From contig CAIOYD010000050.1 of the NCBI GenBank assembly GCA_903862415.1, positions 62,001-126,000 of the forward strand: DNA of 64,000 bases, written 5' to 3'. The first letter of the stretch is position 1, and the number at the start of each line of letters is the position of its first letter. Below, piece after piece: positions 1 through 10,228 of this stretch. This DNA comes from an uncultured Oxalobacteraceae bacterium (lineage in GTDB: Bacteria > Pseudomonadota > Gammaproteobacteria > Burkholderiales > Burkholderiaceae_D). The translations under genes were made by a program, and so were the position numbers. Below the pieces are notes generated by a model, which was not told the origin of the DNA, made no database searches, and worked only from the letters and a program-made list of their open reading frames with translations.

Positions 1-1026
1 TCCATTGGCCAGTGACAGTGAAACCTGCAGGACTGCATCCCAGGCGTCACCCGATAATTTTGGCACCCGCAAACCTTTAACCAGTTTGTCGATCTGTGCG
101 GTGTTTTGCAGCGCGGTTTGCAAAGTGGTCACACTGAGTCGGTGCAAAGCCGGCTCCATCAATCGTTCGCGTCCGCCCCAGATGCGCTGCTCCTTGAAGA
201 GCATCGCCAGCGGTCTGCCCTCCTGCATGCCGAGTTTTAATTTCAGCAGGGTGCGGCATTCTTCGGCCAGCGCCCACAAAACCAGCGGCAAGGCTTCGCC
301 CTCACCCTGCAAACCTGCCAGCATACGCACCAGCCGCGCCACATCGCCCTGCAATATGGCTTCACTTAATTTAAACACATCATAGCGAGCCACATTGAGC
401 ACCGCATCCTGTATCTGTTCAACCGACAGGCTCCCGGACGGATACAGCAAGCCAAGTTTTTGAATTTCCTGGTGGGCGGCCAGTAAATTGCCTTCTACCC
501 GGTCGGCAATAAATTCCACCGCCTCGCGGGCCGTGCTTTGCCCCTGATCTTTTAAACCACGAGTAATCCAGGCCGATAACTGGGCACGCTCAATGAGTGG
601 AATATCCAGATAGATGGCCGCTTCCTGCAAGCGCGTTACCCAGACCGATTTCTGACTGGCCCAATCCAGCTTTGGCAGGGTAATGAGGGTGATATTGTCG
701 GGATTCGGATTGTTTTTTAGTTGCTGCAAATAATCCTGCAATGCCTGAGCACCTTCTTTGCCCGGTTTGCCGGTCGGGATACGCAAATCAATGATTTTTT
801 TATCGCCAAACAGGGATTGACTCTGATTGGCGGCCAGCAATGCGCCCCATTTAAAACTGCGGTCCACCGTCAACACGTCGCGCTCGACAAAACCGGCCGC
901 CCTGGCCGTGGCACGTATTTTATCCAGCGCCTGCTGTGCCAGCAAATGCTCGTCGCTACTTACCACATACAACGGGGCAAGTGTTTTGGCGAGTTGTGCA
1001 TCGAGTGCATCCAGACGTAGTTGCAC
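1..1026 (-). CDS. holA: DNA polymerase III delta subunit (3' end cut by window edge)
   Basis: Delta subunit of the clamp loader, which opens the beta clamp and loads it on DNA. The frame is open from a GTG at 1024-1026 to the window edge, 342 codons with no stop. That is nearly the full family length (about 340), so only the last residues are missing. The N-terminus reads VQLRLDALDAQLAKTL followed by YVVSSDEHLLAQQAL, typical of HolA, and the middle contains LPKLDWASQKS and a WITRGLKDQGQ segment. No ATG is available upstream because the lptE stop is two bases before the GTG; such tight packing supports GTG as the start and cotranscription with lptE and leuS. Family assignment is from recognisable sequence; the exact C-terminus is unseen. 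Confidence 0.93.
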   Translation of the reverse strand, partial: MQLRLDALDAQLAKTLAPLYVVSSDEHLLAQQALDKIRATARAAGFVERDVLTVDRSFKWGALLAANQSQSLFGDKKIIDLRIPTGKPGKEGAQALQDYLQQLKNNPNPDNITLITLPKLDWASQKSVWVTRLQEAAIYLDIPLIERAQLSAWITRGLKDQGQSTAREAVEFIADRVEGNLLAAHQEIQKLGLLYPSGSLSVEQIQDAVLNVARYDVFKLSEAILQGDVARLVRMLAGLQGEGEALPLVLWALAEECRTLLKLKLGMQEGRPLAMLFKEQRIWGGRERLMEPALHRLSVTTLQTALQNTAQIDKLVKGLRVPKLSGDAWDAVLQVSLSLANG

Positions 1027-1028
1027 CG

Positions 1029-1556
1029 TTAATCCATTTTCAGTACCGACAGGCGGCGAACTACCTGTTGCACCAGATCGCCCTGCATGTCTTTATACAG
1101 CATGGTTTCTTCGGCCGCTTTGGAGAGCACCACGTTTTCGTTATAACTGATTACCCGGTGCAACACGATGGTGGTCGGCGGCAGATAAATTTTGCCGTAA
1201 CTGTTCCGCACCTGATAGGTCAGATAGCTATTGAGATTGTATTCGCGCACCAATCCCTGCACGGTCAGCGACAGGATGACTTTTTCCGGACGTTCGGCCA
1301 GAATCTGCAACACCACATCGGCATCTTTCTCATTATCAACCAGCACGGCATTGGCCTGACCTTTTAAATTGCGTCGCATTGCTGCACCCAGTGGCGTAGT
1401 TTCCGAACCCTGAACATACAGGGTTTTAAACGGAAATTCACTCGCGCCGCGCAAATGAAAACCGCAGGCCGACAGCAATGCCAGCGTCGACAGCAGAACT
1501 ATCCACAGCAGTGATTTTTTGCACAGCAAAGCAGGCAGATACTTCATCTCGTTCAT
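1029..1556 (-). CDS. lptE: LPS-assembly lipoprotein LptE
   Basis: Outer-membrane lipoprotein that plugs LptD and helps place lipopolysaccharide in the outer leaflet. The 175-residue product has a positively charged N-terminus, a hydrophobic stretch and the lipobox LLSAC, with Cys at about residue 31, followed by GFHLRG, the hallmark start of mature LptE. The rest fits the family (FKTLYVQG, NSYLTYQVRNSYGKIYLPPTT). It lies four bases downstream of leuS and two bases upstream of holA on the same strand, the standard proteobacterial leuS-lptE-holA operon. A second Met at residue 4 is an alternative start; either leaves the signal peptide intact. Confidence 0.95.
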   Translation of the reverse strand: MNEMKYLPALLCKKSLLWIVLLSTLALLSACGFHLRGASEFPFKTLYVQGSETTPLGAAMRRNLKGQANAVLVDNEKDADVVLQILAERPEKVILSLTVQGLVREYNLNSYLTYQVRNSYGKIYLPPTTIVLHRVISYNENVVLSKAAEETMLYKDMQGDLVQQVVRRLSVLKMD

Positions 1557-1560
1557 CCGG

Positions 1561-4188
1561 TTAAACCACGATATTGATCAACTTGCCAGGCACGACAATA
1601 ATTTTTTTCGCCGGGCCGGTCAGATATTTCTGCACTGATTCCTGACTCAGCGCCGCAGCTTCGATACTGGCTTTATCCGCATCGCGCGCCACTTTGACGG
1701 AACCGCGCAATTTGCCATTGACCTGCACCATATAGTCAATTTCATCCTGGATCAGCGCCGCTTGATCGACCTCTGGCCAGGGGGCATTGATGATGTCGGA
1801 TTGTTGCGCCAGACCGAATTCATTCCACAGTGAGTGACAGATGTGCGGACAGACCGGATACAGGGCGCGCAATAAAATGCTGAACGCTTCACGCAAGGCC
1901 GATTGATGTCCCTGACCGGTGGCAGCAAAGCCTTCAATGGCATTGAGCAATTTCATCGCCCCGGAAACTACCGTGTTGTATTGCAGCTTGTCGTAATCGT
2001 GATCGATCTGCTTTAAGGTCAGATGTACTTCACGGCGGAATGCCTTGACGGCTTCGGCACAGTCAGCCGGTGCCGTTGTTGCGGCAGCACGCACGCTGTC
2101 GCGATGTTTTAAGGCATTGGACCACAGACGACGCAGATAGCGTGCGGCACCTTCGGCACCGGAATCGCTCCACGCCGCGCTTTGATCCGGCGGACCGGCA
2201 AACATGGTAAACAAACGTGCGGTATCGGCGCCAAAGCGGCTGATAATGTCTTTCGGTTCGACCACGTTGTTTTTCGACTTGGACATTTTTTCAATGCCAC
2301 CCATTTGCACTGGCTGTCCGTCGCTTTTTAAACTGGCGCTCAGTGGACGGCCTTTTTCATCGTAGGCCACTTCGATTTCATTTGGGTAATACCAGATTTT
2401 TTTACCACTGGCATCTTCACGATAAAACGATTCATTGAGCAACATTCCCTGGGTAAACAGGTTTTTGAAGGGCTCATCGAAGCTGACCAGTCCAAGGTCG
2501 CGCATGGCTTTGGTCCAGAAACGTGCATACAGCAGATGCATCACGGCGTGTTCAACTCCGCCGATATACTGATCCATGGCCATCCAGTAATCATTGCGGC
2601 CATCGACCATGGTGGTGGCATCCGGACAGGTATAGCGCATGTAATACCAGCTCGAATCGACGAAGGTATCCATGGTGTCGGTTTCGCGTTCCGCCGCGCC
2701 GCCACATTTTGGACAGGCCACATGAAGAAAATCGAGCCGCTGTTTTAAGGGATTGCCGGAACCATCGGGAATGCAGTCCGTGGGTAAAATGACCGGCAAA
2801 TCTTTTTCCGGCACCGGCACAGAACCACAGTGCGGGCAGTGAATAATCGGAATCGGTGTACCCCAATAACGCTGACGACTGATACCCCAGTCACGCAAAC
2901 GCCAGGTGGTTTTCTTTTCACCGGCACCCTGCGCCACCAGATCAGCAGCCACCGCGTTGATCGCATCCTGACAGCCCAGGCCATCATATTTACCCGAATT
3001 AACGGTGACGCCACGCTGTTTGTCGCCATACCATTCCTGCCAGGCAGCGGTGCTGAACGATTCTCCTTCGAGGGCGATCACCTGATTGATAGCGATCTGG
3101 TATTTTCTGGCAAAGGCAAAATCACGTTCATCGTGTGCCGGCACGCCCATCACAGCACCATCGCCATAGGTCATGAGGACATAGTTACCAACCCAGACCG
3201 GAATCTGTTGATTGGTGAGCGGATGGGTGACAAACAAACCAGTAGGCAAACCTTCTTTTTCTCTGGTGGCCATTTCGGCTTCGGTGGTGCCACCGGTTTT
3301 GCAGACTTCGATAAAAGCAGCCAGCTCCGGATTATTTTTTGCCGCCAGTGTCGCTAACGGATGCTCGGCCGCGACGGCGCAAAAGGTCACGCCCATAATC
3401 GTGTCGGCACGAGTAGTAAACACATACAGCTTGCCATCTTGTATCAGGGTGCCGTCAGTGTCAGCAATCTGGTGCGGAAAGGCAAAACGCACGCCTTCGC
3501 TTTTGCCTATCCAGTTACGTTGCATGGTACGTACCTGATCGGGCCAACCGTCGAGGTCATCAATGCTGGTTAATAATTCTTCGGCGTATTGGGTAATGCC
3601 AAAGTAGTAGCCGGGGATTTCACGCTTCTCCACCAACGCACCGGAACGCCAGCCGCGACCATCGACGACCTGTTCATTGGCCAGCACGGTTTGATCTACC
3701 GGATCCCAGTTAACTACCTGAGTTTTTTTATAAGCGATGCCTTTTTCCAGCAACTGTAAAAAGAACCACTGGTTCCAGCGGTAATACGCCGGATCACAGG
3801 TAGCGACTTCTCGGGTCCAGTCAAAGGCCAGACCAAGCGGTTGCATCTGTGATTTCATGTCGGCGATGTTGGCGTAGGTCCATTCGGCCGGTGATTTGTT
3901 GTAGGCAATGGCGGCATTTTCTGCCGGCAAACCAAACGCATCCCAACCCATGGGCATGAGTACGTTAAAGCCCTTCATGCGCAATTGACGCGAGAGCATG
4001 TCATTGATCGTATAGTTGCGCACATGCCCCATGTGCAGCTTGCCGGAGGGATAAGGCAGCATTGAACAGGCGTAGTATTTGCCTTTGGGAAAACGAGCAT
4101 CATTTTCCAGGGTGCGGTAAGCGTCCGTTTGTTGCCAGTGAGCCTGTGCTGCCTGTTCAACTTCGATGGGGTTATATTTTTCTTGCAT
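1561..4188 (-). CDS. leuS: Leucyl-tRNA synthetase
   Basis: Class I aminoacyl-tRNA synthetase that charges tRNA-Leu. The 875-residue length is normal. The ATP-binding HIGH motif appears as HMGH in [15 protein letters not shown] (about residues 45-60) and the KMSKS loop in [14 protein letters not shown] in the C-terminal third. The CP1 editing domain is present, with [12 protein letters not shown] and the [10 protein letters not shown] segment. A zinc-ribbon insertion with CPHCG and CPKCGG lies in between. First gene of the leuS-lptE-holA operon; 65 bases separate it from the dapB stop upstream. That gap contains an imperfect tandem of a short CCTGATTTTC-like unit but no clear terminator, so readthrough from dapB is possible. 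Confidence 0.98.
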   Translation of the reverse strand: MQEKYNPIEVEQAAQAHWQQTDAYRTLENDARFPKGKYYACSMLPYPSGKLHMGHVRNYTINDMLSRQLRMKGFNVLMPMGWDAFGLPAENAAIAYNKSPAEWTYANIADMKSQMQPLGLAFDWTREVATCDPAYYRWNQWFFLQLLEKGIAYKKTQVVNWDPVDQTVLANEQVVDGRGWRSGALVEKREIPGYYFGITQYAEELLTSIDDLDGWPDQVRTMQRNWIGKSEGVRFAFPHQIADTDGTLIQDGKLYVFTTRADTIMGVTFCAVAAEHPLATLAAKNNPELAAFIEVCKTGGTTEAEMATREKEGLPTGLFVTHPLTNQQIPVWVGNYVLMTYGDGAVMGVPAHDERDFAFARKYQIAINQVIALEGESFSTAAWQEWYGDKQRGVTVNSGKYDGLGCQDAINAVAADLVAQGAGEKKTTWRLRDWGISRQRYWGTPIPIIHCPHCGSVPVPEKDLPVILPTDCIPDGSGNPLKQRLDFLHVACPKCGGAAERETDTMDTFVDSSWYYMRYTCPDATTMVDGRNDYWMAMDQYIGGVEHAVMHLLYARFWTKAMRDLGLVSFDEPFKNLFTQGMLLNESFYREDASGKKIWYYPNEIEVAYDEKGRPLSASLKSDGQPVQMGGIEKMSKSKNNVVEPKDIISRFGADTARLFTMFAGPPDQSAAWSDSGAEGAARYLRRLWSNALKHRDSVRAAATTAPADCAEAVKAFRREVHLTLKQIDHDYDKLQYNTVVSGAMKLLNAIEGFAATGQGHQSALREAFSILLRALYPVCPHICHSLWNEFGLAQQSDIINAPWPEVDQAALIQDEIDYMVQVNGKLRGSVKVARDADKASIEAAALSQESVQKYLTGPAKKIIVVPGKLINIVV

Positions 4189-4253
4189 GGGATAGAGGTA
4201 TATTCAGTGAATAGCTAAAATCAGAAAGTCAGGAAAATCAGGGTAATCAGGGG

Positions 4254-5063
4254 CTAGTGCAGACCGAGGACATCATTCATATCAAACAGGCCGTGGGATT
4301 GCTGTTGCAAAAAGCGCGCCGCGCGCAGACTGCCGTTGGCATAAGTCACCCGTGATGAGGATTTGTGCGAGATTTCCACCCGCTCGCCTATCCCGGCAAA
4401 CAGCACCGTATGGTCACCCACAATATCGCCGCCACGGATCGTGGCAAAGCCGATGGACGACGGATCGCGCTCACCGGTGACACCTTCACGCGCATACACG
4501 GCAACGTCATTGAGATCACGACCGATAGCACTGGCAATGACTTCACCCATTTTGAGGGCCGTGCCGGATGGTGCATCTACTTTGTGACGATGATGGGCTT
4601 CAATAATTTCAATGTCATAGCCTTCGGAAAAACTTTTCGCCGCCATCTCCAGCAACTTCATTGTCACCGTCACGCCAACACTCATATTGGGAGCAAACAC
4701 GATGGCAATTTTTTGCGCCGCTGCGGCAATAGCTGCCTTACCGACATCATCAAAGCCGGTGGTGCCGATAATCATCTTGATGCCATGCTCGACGCAATAT
4801 GCCAGATGTTTCAGTGTGCCTTCGGGACGGGTGAAGTCAATCAGATAATCGGCACCTGCCAGACTGATGGCCAGATCCGCACTGATCTTCACACCGGAGA
4901 GTTGCCCGGTAAACGCCGCCGCATCCTGACCGAGTGCTTCACTGCCTTCAACATCGAGGGCGCCGACTAAGCAGGTATCATCGGCAGCGCTGACGGCCTC
5001 AATGAGCATATGCCCCATACGGCCGGATGCGCCGGCGATGGCTATATTAAGAGTGGTACTCAT
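4254..5063 (-). CDS. dapB: 4-hydroxy-tetrahydrodipicolinate reductase
   Basis: Reduces 4-hydroxy-tetrahydrodipicolinate with NAD(P)H in the diaminopimelate/lysine pathway. I start it at the ATG at 5061-5063 ([17 protein letters not shown]), giving 269 residues, the usual DapB size. The longer open frame upstream overlaps bamE and adds nothing typical of the family. The nucleotide-binding GASGRMG motif is at residues 11-17, IGTTGF in the middle, and the substrate loop [15 protein letters not shown] carries the catalytic His and Lys. It begins seven bases after the bamE stop, so bamE-dapB form one transcript, an arrangement common in Burkholderiales. Confidence 0.96.
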   Translation of the reverse strand: MSTTLNIAIAGASGRMGHMLIEAVSAADDTCLVGALDVEGSEALGQDAAAFTGQLSGVKISADLAISLAGADYLIDFTRPEGTLKHLAYCVEHGIKMIIGTTGFDDVGKAAIAAAAQKIAIVFAPNMSVGVTVTMKLLEMAAKSFSEGYDIEIIEAHHRHKVDAPSGTALKMGEVIASAIGRDLNDVAVYAREGVTGERDPSSIGFATIRGGDIVGDHTVLFAGIGERVEISHKSSSRVTYANGSLRAARFLQQQSHGLFDMNDVLGLH

Positions 5064-5070
5064 ACTGGGC

Positions 5071-5628
5071 TTATTCCGCTTTTGGTTTAGCCGGCTTACG
5101 GTCAGTATGCTCAATCGCATCGACAATGGCCGCGTTGGTAATCCGGGTTAAATATTCTTGTTCGTTAGGCAGATCGCCGCGATCAACTTTGGCTACCAGG
5201 CTTTTTTCAAAATATACCGTCACCCGGGAAGTAATCAGTTCTCCGCTAGGCTTGAGCAGACGGAAAATATAATCCCAGCGGTCGGCATGGAACATATCGG
5301 TGAGCAGGGCCGTGCCGAGCAAAAAACGCACCTGTTCGCGCGTCATGCCGATTTTTACCTGCGCCGCCATTTCCTGGGAAACGAAGTTACCCTGCTGAAT
5401 CGTGATCCGGTATGGGGTGAAAACACCCAGAAATTTCTCATAGCCGGCCGGCACCACGGTTTTGGTGCTCAGTCCGCTGTCGACCGCTGCCGCCGGCACC
5501 GAGGAATCTGACACGGGCGCAGCCGCCACAGGTGTACTGGCTACAGAAGCAGGTTCGGTCGCACAGGCTGTGAGCAACACCAGCAGACTCAACATTAATT
5601 TTGTATTACATTTTTGCAACATTTGCAT
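5071..5628 (-). CDS. bamE: Outer membrane assembly lipoprotein BamE (OmlA/SmpA)
   Basis: Small lipoprotein of the BAM complex that inserts beta-barrels into the outer membrane. The start at 5628 ([10 protein letters not shown]) is chosen because an AAGG ribosome site lies six bases upstream and because it places the lipobox LLTAC correctly (185 residues); the open frame extends further upstream but would overlap the fur promoter. The family core is clear: [35 protein letters not shown] and [12 protein letters not shown]. Compared with the usual ~110-150 residues it has a low-complexity Ala/Val/Ser linker of about 45 residues after the lipid-anchored Cys. Divergent from fur; its own TATAAT -10 box sits in the shared intergenic region. 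Confidence 0.93.
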   Translation of the reverse strand: MQMLQKCNTKLMLSLLVLLTACATEPASVASTPVAAAPVSDSSVPAAAVDSGLSTKTVVPAGYEKFLGVFTPYRITIQQGNFVSQEMAAQVKIGMTREQVRFLLGTALLTDMFHADRWDYIFRLLKPSGELITSRVTVYFEKSLVAKVDRGDLPNEQEYLTRITNAAIVDAIEHTDRKPAKPKAE

Positions 5629-5644
5629 AAATAGCCTTAATTCA

Positions 5645-5674
5645 TTGAGCAACAGGACGAAAACATTATATGAT
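5645..5674 (+). promoter_or_regulatory. Promoter for fur, overlapping divergent bamE promoter
   Basis: A -35 TTGAGC (5645-5650) and a -10 TATGAT (5669-5674) are separated by 18 bases and precede the fur start by 30 bases. On the minus strand a perfect TATAAT (5665-5670) faces bamE, so the two -10 elements overlap and the divergent promoters probably compete. No clear 19-bp Fur box is visible here. Promoter assignment is by pattern only. Confidence 0.5.
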
Positions 5675-5704
5675 AAAGCAGATATCCAAGATTTTAGAAA
5701 AAAA

Positions 5705-6133
5705 ATGCCTAATCCCCCAAATCTCAAATCCAGCGGCCTCAAAGCCACCCTGCCGCGCCTGAAAATTCTGGAGATTTTCCAAAATAGCAGCGTACGCCAT
5801 CTTTCTGCCGAAGATGTCTACCGCATTCTGATCAACGACAACATGGATGTCGGTCTGGCCACGGTTTACCGGGTATTGACGCAGTTTGAACAGGCTGAAA
5901 TCATTCACCGCAATCATTTTGAAACTGGCAAGGCGGTTTTTGAACTCAATGAAGGCAGCCATCACGATCATCTGGTTTGCCTCGATTGCGGCAAAGTAGA
6001 AGAGTTTTACGATGCCGAGATCGAAAAACGCCAGCAATCCATTGCAACCGAACGCGGCTTTACCATCGCTGAACATTCCCTGGCAATTTATGGTAACTGC
6101 AGCAAGGTCAATTGCGCCAATCGCAATGGTTGA
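5705..6133 (+). CDS. fur: Ferric uptake regulator Fur
   Basis: Iron-sensing repressor that binds Fur boxes when loaded with Fe(II). I start at 5705 ([20 protein letters not shown]), giving 142 residues; the upstream open frame runs antisense through bamE. The DNA-binding winged helix covers about residues 1-85 ([28 protein letters not shown]-type helix). The metal sites are intact: [16 protein letters not shown] provides the His cluster and the CxxC, and CSKVNC near the end supplies the second Cys pair. It is the likely regulator of the Fur-box operon at 41.6 kb in this same window. Its TGA stop abuts the sbcB stop with no spacer. Confidence 0.97.
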   Translation: MPNPPNLKSSGLKATLPRLKILEIFQNSSVRHLSAEDVYRILINDNMDVGLATVYRVLTQFEQAEIIHRNHFETGKAVFELNEGSHHDHLVCLDCGKVEEFYDAEIEKRQQSIATERGFTIAEHSLAIYGNCSKVNCANRNG

Positions 6134-7564
6134 TCATTGTACCGGCACAATCTGTTCGGCATAATCGTACAGGGCAGCGAGTACTTCCTGCTCACTTTCA
6201 GTGGCCTGCTCTGACAAACGGTCGATCTGTTCAAAATACGCGTCCACCGTCAGCGCTGCTCCACTACCTTCAAAGAACCGGCTGGCACACAGGGCGGTCC
6301 AGCGCTGGGTTTCTGGTTCGGTCAGGGTTTGCGGAAAATTGCGCGCGCGATAGCGGAATAACAACTCATTTAAACGCTCATCCTCAAACTCAGTGACGGT
6401 TCTGGCCAGTTTTTCACCCGATAGCGTCGTCAGATGCTGCAAACTGCGGCGGTCATTATTGCCGATAAAGCCATGATACAAATCCTGATCCACATCGGGC
6501 GCCGCCTGATTGTCGCGCTGGTACAGCTGCTGCCACAAATAACTCATGTCCGGCAGTTGCTGGGCATAAAGGGCATGCTGCCGGACGGTGTCCAGATTAA
6601 TACCCCACTCTTGCGCCTTGGCGGGTGAGAGCGTATTGAGGTTGCGAATCACGATGGGCGATTTATTGATGTGGATGGATTTAATCGGCAGGCGCCCCTG
6701 CCCTTCTGGCAAATCAGCGGTTTTGACAAACAGGCGTGCGCGCATGCTCTCGGCATTGAGACCCAGTAATTCACGCGGATCATGCTGCAAATTCCAGATC
6801 AGGACTTCATTCTTGTTGGTCGGATGGATCGCCAGTGGCCAGGCTACACACAGGCAACCGTTTTCAACCGGCACCATACCGCTGACATGCAAAAACGGCC
6901 GTTGTTGCGGCATGCCGATTTCGGCGGCGACAGCGTCTTTTTTATGCAGTGAAAAACAGAAATCAAATAATTTTGGCTGTTTTTGCCGCACCAGTCGGGC
7001 CAGTGCAATGGTGGCGCGCACATCGGAGAGCGCATCGTGCGCAGCTTCGTGCTGTATGCCATTGGCCGCGCACAGCTGACCGAGTTTAAAACTGACTTTG
7101 CCTTCATCATTACGCGGCCAGACTATTCCGTCAGGGCGCAGCGCATAGGTGGTGCGCAGCATGTCGAGAATATCCCAGCGGCCGCAGTGATTCTGCCATT
7201 CACGCGCATACGGGTCGAGCAGATTGCGCCACAACATAAAGCGGGTGATTTCATCATCAAACCGAATGGTGTTATAGCCGACTCCGATGGTGCCGGGCTG
7301 CGAAAACAGTTGATTGATTTTTTGGGCAAACTGATACTCCGGCATACCCAGTTCCAGACAGTGTTGCGGGGTGATGCCGGTAATCAGACAAGCTTCGGGT
7401 TCGGGTAAAAAATCAGGTGCTGGCTGACAGTAATACATGACCGGCTCACCAATTTCATTGAGCTCGGCATCGGTGCGGATGGCGGCAAATTGCGCCGGAC
7501 GGTCGCGCCGGGTATTGGCGCCGAAAGTTTCATAATCGTGCCACAAAAAAGTATGTTCCTGCAT
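6134..7564 (-). CDS. sbcB: Exodeoxyribonuclease I
   Basis: Single-strand 3'-5' DNA exonuclease used in recombination and mismatch repair. The 476-residue length matches ExoI. The DEDDh nuclease domain starts immediately with FLWHDYETFG, containing the first Asp and Glu; IRFDDEITRFMLWRN and HDALSDVRATIALARLV supply the remaining acidic and His residues. The SH3-like and helical C-terminal parts follow (FRYRARNFPQTL, PETQRW). It is convergent with fur; the two stop codons are adjacent (TGATCA), leaving no room for a separate terminator between them. Confidence 0.96.
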   Translation of the reverse strand: MQEHTFLWHDYETFGANTRRDRPAQFAAIRTDAELNEIGEPVMYYCQPAPDFLPEPEACLITGITPQHCLELGMPEYQFAQKINQLFSQPGTIGVGYNTIRFDDEITRFMLWRNLLDPYAREWQNHCGRWDILDMLRTTYALRPDGIVWPRNDEGKVSFKLGQLCAANGIQHEAAHDALSDVRATIALARLVRQKQPKLFDFCFSLHKKDAVAAEIGMPQQRPFLHVSGMVPVENGCLCVAWPLAIHPTNKNEVLIWNLQHDPRELLGLNAESMRARLFVKTADLPEGQGRLPIKSIHINKSPIVIRNLNTLSPAKAQEWGINLDTVRQHALYAQQLPDMSYLWQQLYQRDNQAAPDVDQDLYHGFIGNNDRRSLQHLTTLSGEKLARTVTEFEDERLNELLFRYRARNFPQTLTEPETQRWTALCASRFFEGSGAALTVDAYFEQIDRLSEQATESEQEVLAALYDYAEQIVPVQ

Positions 7565-7587
7565 GCGCTTATCCTGAAATTCGTGGG

Positions 7588-8610
7588 TTAATAACTGAGC
7601 GCATTGGATAACAGTTTGGCTGTAATATCGACAATCGGAATCACTCGCTCATACGCCATCCGGGTCGGTCCGATGACGCCCAGAGTGCCGACCACCTTGC
7701 CGTTGACCTGATAGCTCGAGGTGACGATACTCATTTCATCCATGGGCACGAGCTGTGATTCACCGCCGATGAAAATCTGCACACCATTGGCGCGACTGGA
7801 AGTATCAAGGAGGCTGATGAGGCCGGTTTTTTGTTCAAACAAATCAAACAGCTGTCGCAGCGAACCCATATTCGAGGACAGCTCATTAACCTTGAGCAGA
7901 TTGCGTTCACCGGCAATGAGTACTTCATCACCAGCTTCTTCCATAGCATCACTGCCCGCCTGGACCGCCGCCTGCATGAGTACATTCAGTTCATTTTGCA
8001 GCTGACTTAATTCGAGCTGCAAACGTCGCCGCACTTCGGCAAAGGTCAGGCCGGAAAAATGATGATTGATGTAATTGCCCGCTTCAATCAGCTGGCTTGG
8101 GGTGTAATCGGTTTGCGTGAGCAGCAGGCGGTTTTGCACTTCACCGTTGGGGGCTACAATGACGAGCAGGATGCGTTTTTCTGAGAGGCGCAAAAATTCT
8201 ATCTGCTGAAAAATCGATTCATTGCGCGGCGTCATGACGACCCCGGCAAAATGGGTCAGCGACGACAGCATCTGGGCGGCATTAGTGAGTATTTTTTGCT
8301 GTTGCCCCTGTCCGGTCAGGGCATGCATTTGCGACTCGATCGACGTCATGTCCACCGGCTGCACCGTCAACAGGGTATCGACAAACATACGATAGCCACG
8401 TGGTGTCGGGATGCGTCCTGCTGACGTGTGCGGACTGGAGACAAAACCCATTTCTTCCAGATCCGCCATGACATTACGTATGGTGGCCGGTGACAGATCG
8501 AGGCCGGAAATTTTGGACAGCGCACGCGAGCCTACCGGCTGTCCATCAGCGATATAACGTTCTACCAATGCCTTGAGCAAAGTCTGGGCGCGATTATCTA
8601 ATTGCATCAT
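7588..8610 (-). CDS. hrcA: Heat-inducible transcription repressor HrcA
   Basis: Repressor of groE/dnaK-type heat-shock operons through CIRCE operators. The 340-residue product has the N-terminal winged helix ([30 protein letters not shown], about residues 4-33, then [18 protein letters not shown]), a GAF-like middle and the C-terminal [31 protein letters not shown] signature. No CIRCE operator was seen in the window, so its targets lie elsewhere. It is 33 bases downstream of the lysoplasmalogenase-like gene on the same strand. The association of hrcA with nadK and recN is common in betaproteobacteria. Confidence 0.97.
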   Translation of the reverse strand: MMQLDNRAQTLLKALVERYIADGQPVGSRALSKISGLDLSPATIRNVMADLEEMGFVSSPHTSAGRIPTPRGYRMFVDTLLTVQPVDMTSIESQMHALTGQGQQQKILTNAAQMLSSLTHFAGVVMTPRNESIFQQIEFLRLSEKRILLVIVAPNGEVQNRLLLTQTDYTPSQLIEAGNYINHHFSGLTFAEVRRRLQLELSQLQNELNVLMQAAVQAGSDAMEEAGDEVLIAGERNLLKVNELSSNMGSLRQLFDLFEQKTGLISLLDTSSRANGVQIFIGGESQLVPMDEMSIVTSSYQVNGKVVGTLGVIGPTRMAYERVIPIVDITAKLLSNALSY

Positions 8611-8643
8611 GAGCCTATTTTAATCCATCCGCAGGGCTTAATA

Positions 8644-9366
8644 CTACTGCCGCTGGCGTTCAATCAACAGTATGGCGTTAAAAACAGCAAAAATTCCCAA
8701 AATATAGCTGCTTAGTATCCACAGCGGATTGCTCATCCACGGCAGTGTGGTATGGGTAAAGGCAGTTAAGCCGATGGCGGTATCAGAAATAATCAGACAG
8801 TTACTGCCAACCAGCAGGATCACCCAGGGCAACACTGGGATGGCTTTACGGGTATACATGGCCAATGTTGCTGAACCAACCACAATGGGACTGTACAACC
8901 ACAGGACCAGCAATAAATACGGAGAAGCCTGGTTATAGCAACTCATCCATAACAAGACCGGTACAGTCACCAGACTGTTTAGCAGTAAGGTGGCTGGCTG
9001 GGCACGCATGTGAGCGCGCCAGTCCGGATTGAGTTTCAGGTAGTAACAACCCAGACTGCCATAGGCACAGCAAAAACACAGCACCCCAAGGACAAAATGC
9101 AGCCAGCGCCAGTTACCCAGATCGGTGTAATTCATATCCAGCGGCTGCAACAGCACATCGCCACACAGACAAAACAGCACTGCTGTGAGCAATACCGGTT
9201 GCAGCTTGATGTGTCGGCTTAAGAGCTGCCACAAAATAAAACACAGCAAAAATTTGGCCGGCAGAGTTTGTTCCACGTGAGCGCTCGCGATTGCCCACAA
9301 CAGCCAGGCAGCATCAAGGATAAACAGCAGGTTCAGGCCCAGATAACTTAATGTGTGTTTTTTCAT
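8644..9366 (-). CDS. YhhN/TMEM86 family membrane protein (lysoplasmalogenase-like)
   Basis: Integral membrane protein of about 240 residues with roughly eight hydrophobic segments, matching the YhhN family, some members of which hydrolyse lysoplasmalogens; the substrate here is unknown. I start at the ATG at 9364-9366 (MKKHTLSYLGLNLLF), which overlaps the stop of the upstream HAD gene as ATGA, suggesting translational coupling. Family-like segments include LCGDVLLQ and SDTAIGLTAF, which supply the conserved polar and Asp residues within helices. The function is inferred only from family resemblance. Confidence 0.75.
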   Translation of the reverse strand: MKKHTLSYLGLNLLFILDAAWLLWAIASAHVEQTLPAKFLLCFILWQLLSRHIKLQPVLLTAVLFCLCGDVLLQPLDMNYTDLGNWRWLHFVLGVLCFCCAYGSLGCYYLKLNPDWRAHMRAQPATLLLNSLVTVPVLLWMSCYNQASPYLLLVLWLYSPIVVGSATLAMYTRKAIPVLPWVILLVGSNCLIISDTAIGLTAFTHTTLPWMSNPLWILSSYILGIFAVFNAILLIERQRQ

Positions 9367-10112
9367 GGCGAGGTGGTGGTATGATGTTGATGAAGCCAGT
9401 GCAGCACAGCGCTCAGATCGCGGCATTCGGCATCGGGTTGCAGATCCGGCGGTGCTACTTTACCGCTACGGTTAATCCAGACAGTGCGCAAACCGGCCTG
9501 TTGCGCGCCCTGCACATCGATGAGGACATCATCACCGACATACACCGCCTGATGCGGCTCGACTTCGAGTGCAGCACAGGCAGCGAGAAAAATACGCGCA
9601 TCCGGCTTGGCACAGCCAAACTGATGCGCCGCCAGCGACACACCAAAATGCTCTGCCAGACCAATGGCTGCAAGATCGGCAAAGCCGTTGGAAATACTGC
9701 CGAGGCGGAAATTTTTACCCAGCTGTGTGAGTACCGGCAATGCATCCGGAAACAGGCTGACCTGATTACGTGCATGAGAAAAAATCTGCATAGCCGGATC
9801 TATCATGGTCAAATCTTCTCCTGCCAGAGTAAACACCCGGGTGAGCACGGCCTTGCGCAAGGCCCACAAATCATATTCAAAGCGCGCATTGGTGGGTAAC
9901 AGTTCGGCACGCACAGCGCGCAGGCTCTGAATGCTGTGCTGCCTGGTCACGGCCGGGACGTGCTGCTGCAGCCAGTCAAACAACGTCTGTTCAGCCCGGG
10001 TAATCAAAGGTAGTAACGGCCACAGGGTATCATCGAGATCAAAGATCACTGCCCTGACCGGTGCTGTCTTGTGAGCGCGATTTATTCCCATATTGACTCC
10101 CTGTTGCTGCAT
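9363..10112 (-). CDS. HAD-superfamily hydrolase (HAD-IA, phosphatase)
   Basis: Predicted small-molecule phosphatase. Motif I is VIFDLDDTLWP (nucleophile Asp at about residue 25), motif II SISNGF, motif III the Lys in GCAKPDARIF, and motif IV YVGDDVLIDVQGA, all in the correct order, with a helical cap between motifs I and II. Length 249 is normal for subfamily IA. The substrate cannot be read from sequence; related proteins act on nucleotides or sugar phosphates. Two Met codons (residues 1 and 8) are possible starts, both upstream of motif I. It heads a three-gene minus-strand group with the YhhN gene and hrcA, divergent from nadK. Confidence 0.85.
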   Translation of the reverse strand: MQQQGVNMGINRAHKTAPVRAVIFDLDDTLWPLLPLITRAEQTLFDWLQQHVPAVTRQHSIQSLRAVRAELLPTNARFEYDLWALRKAVLTRVFTLAGEDLTMIDPAMQIFSHARNQVSLFPDALPVLTQLGKNFRLGSISNGFADLAAIGLAEHFGVSLAAHQFGCAKPDARIFLAACAALEVEPHQAVYVGDDVLIDVQGAQQAGLRTVWINRSGKVAPPDLQPDAECRDLSAVLHWLHQHHTTTSP

Positions 10113-10228
10113 AAAACTCCCATCCGGTTACTATTTCACAAGGCCAGCACATTAAATTGCGCAGTTTGGTACAGAACTATGATTTAATTTAGGGCGTGTT
10201 TCAAACTACCCAGAGGCAACCGACAACC

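Noticed and set aside
4189-4253. Short tandem CCTGATTTTC-like units before leuS as a riboswitch or T-box
   Set aside because: Only 65 bases, imperfect, with no stem architecture; T-box leaders for leuS are not expected in this group.
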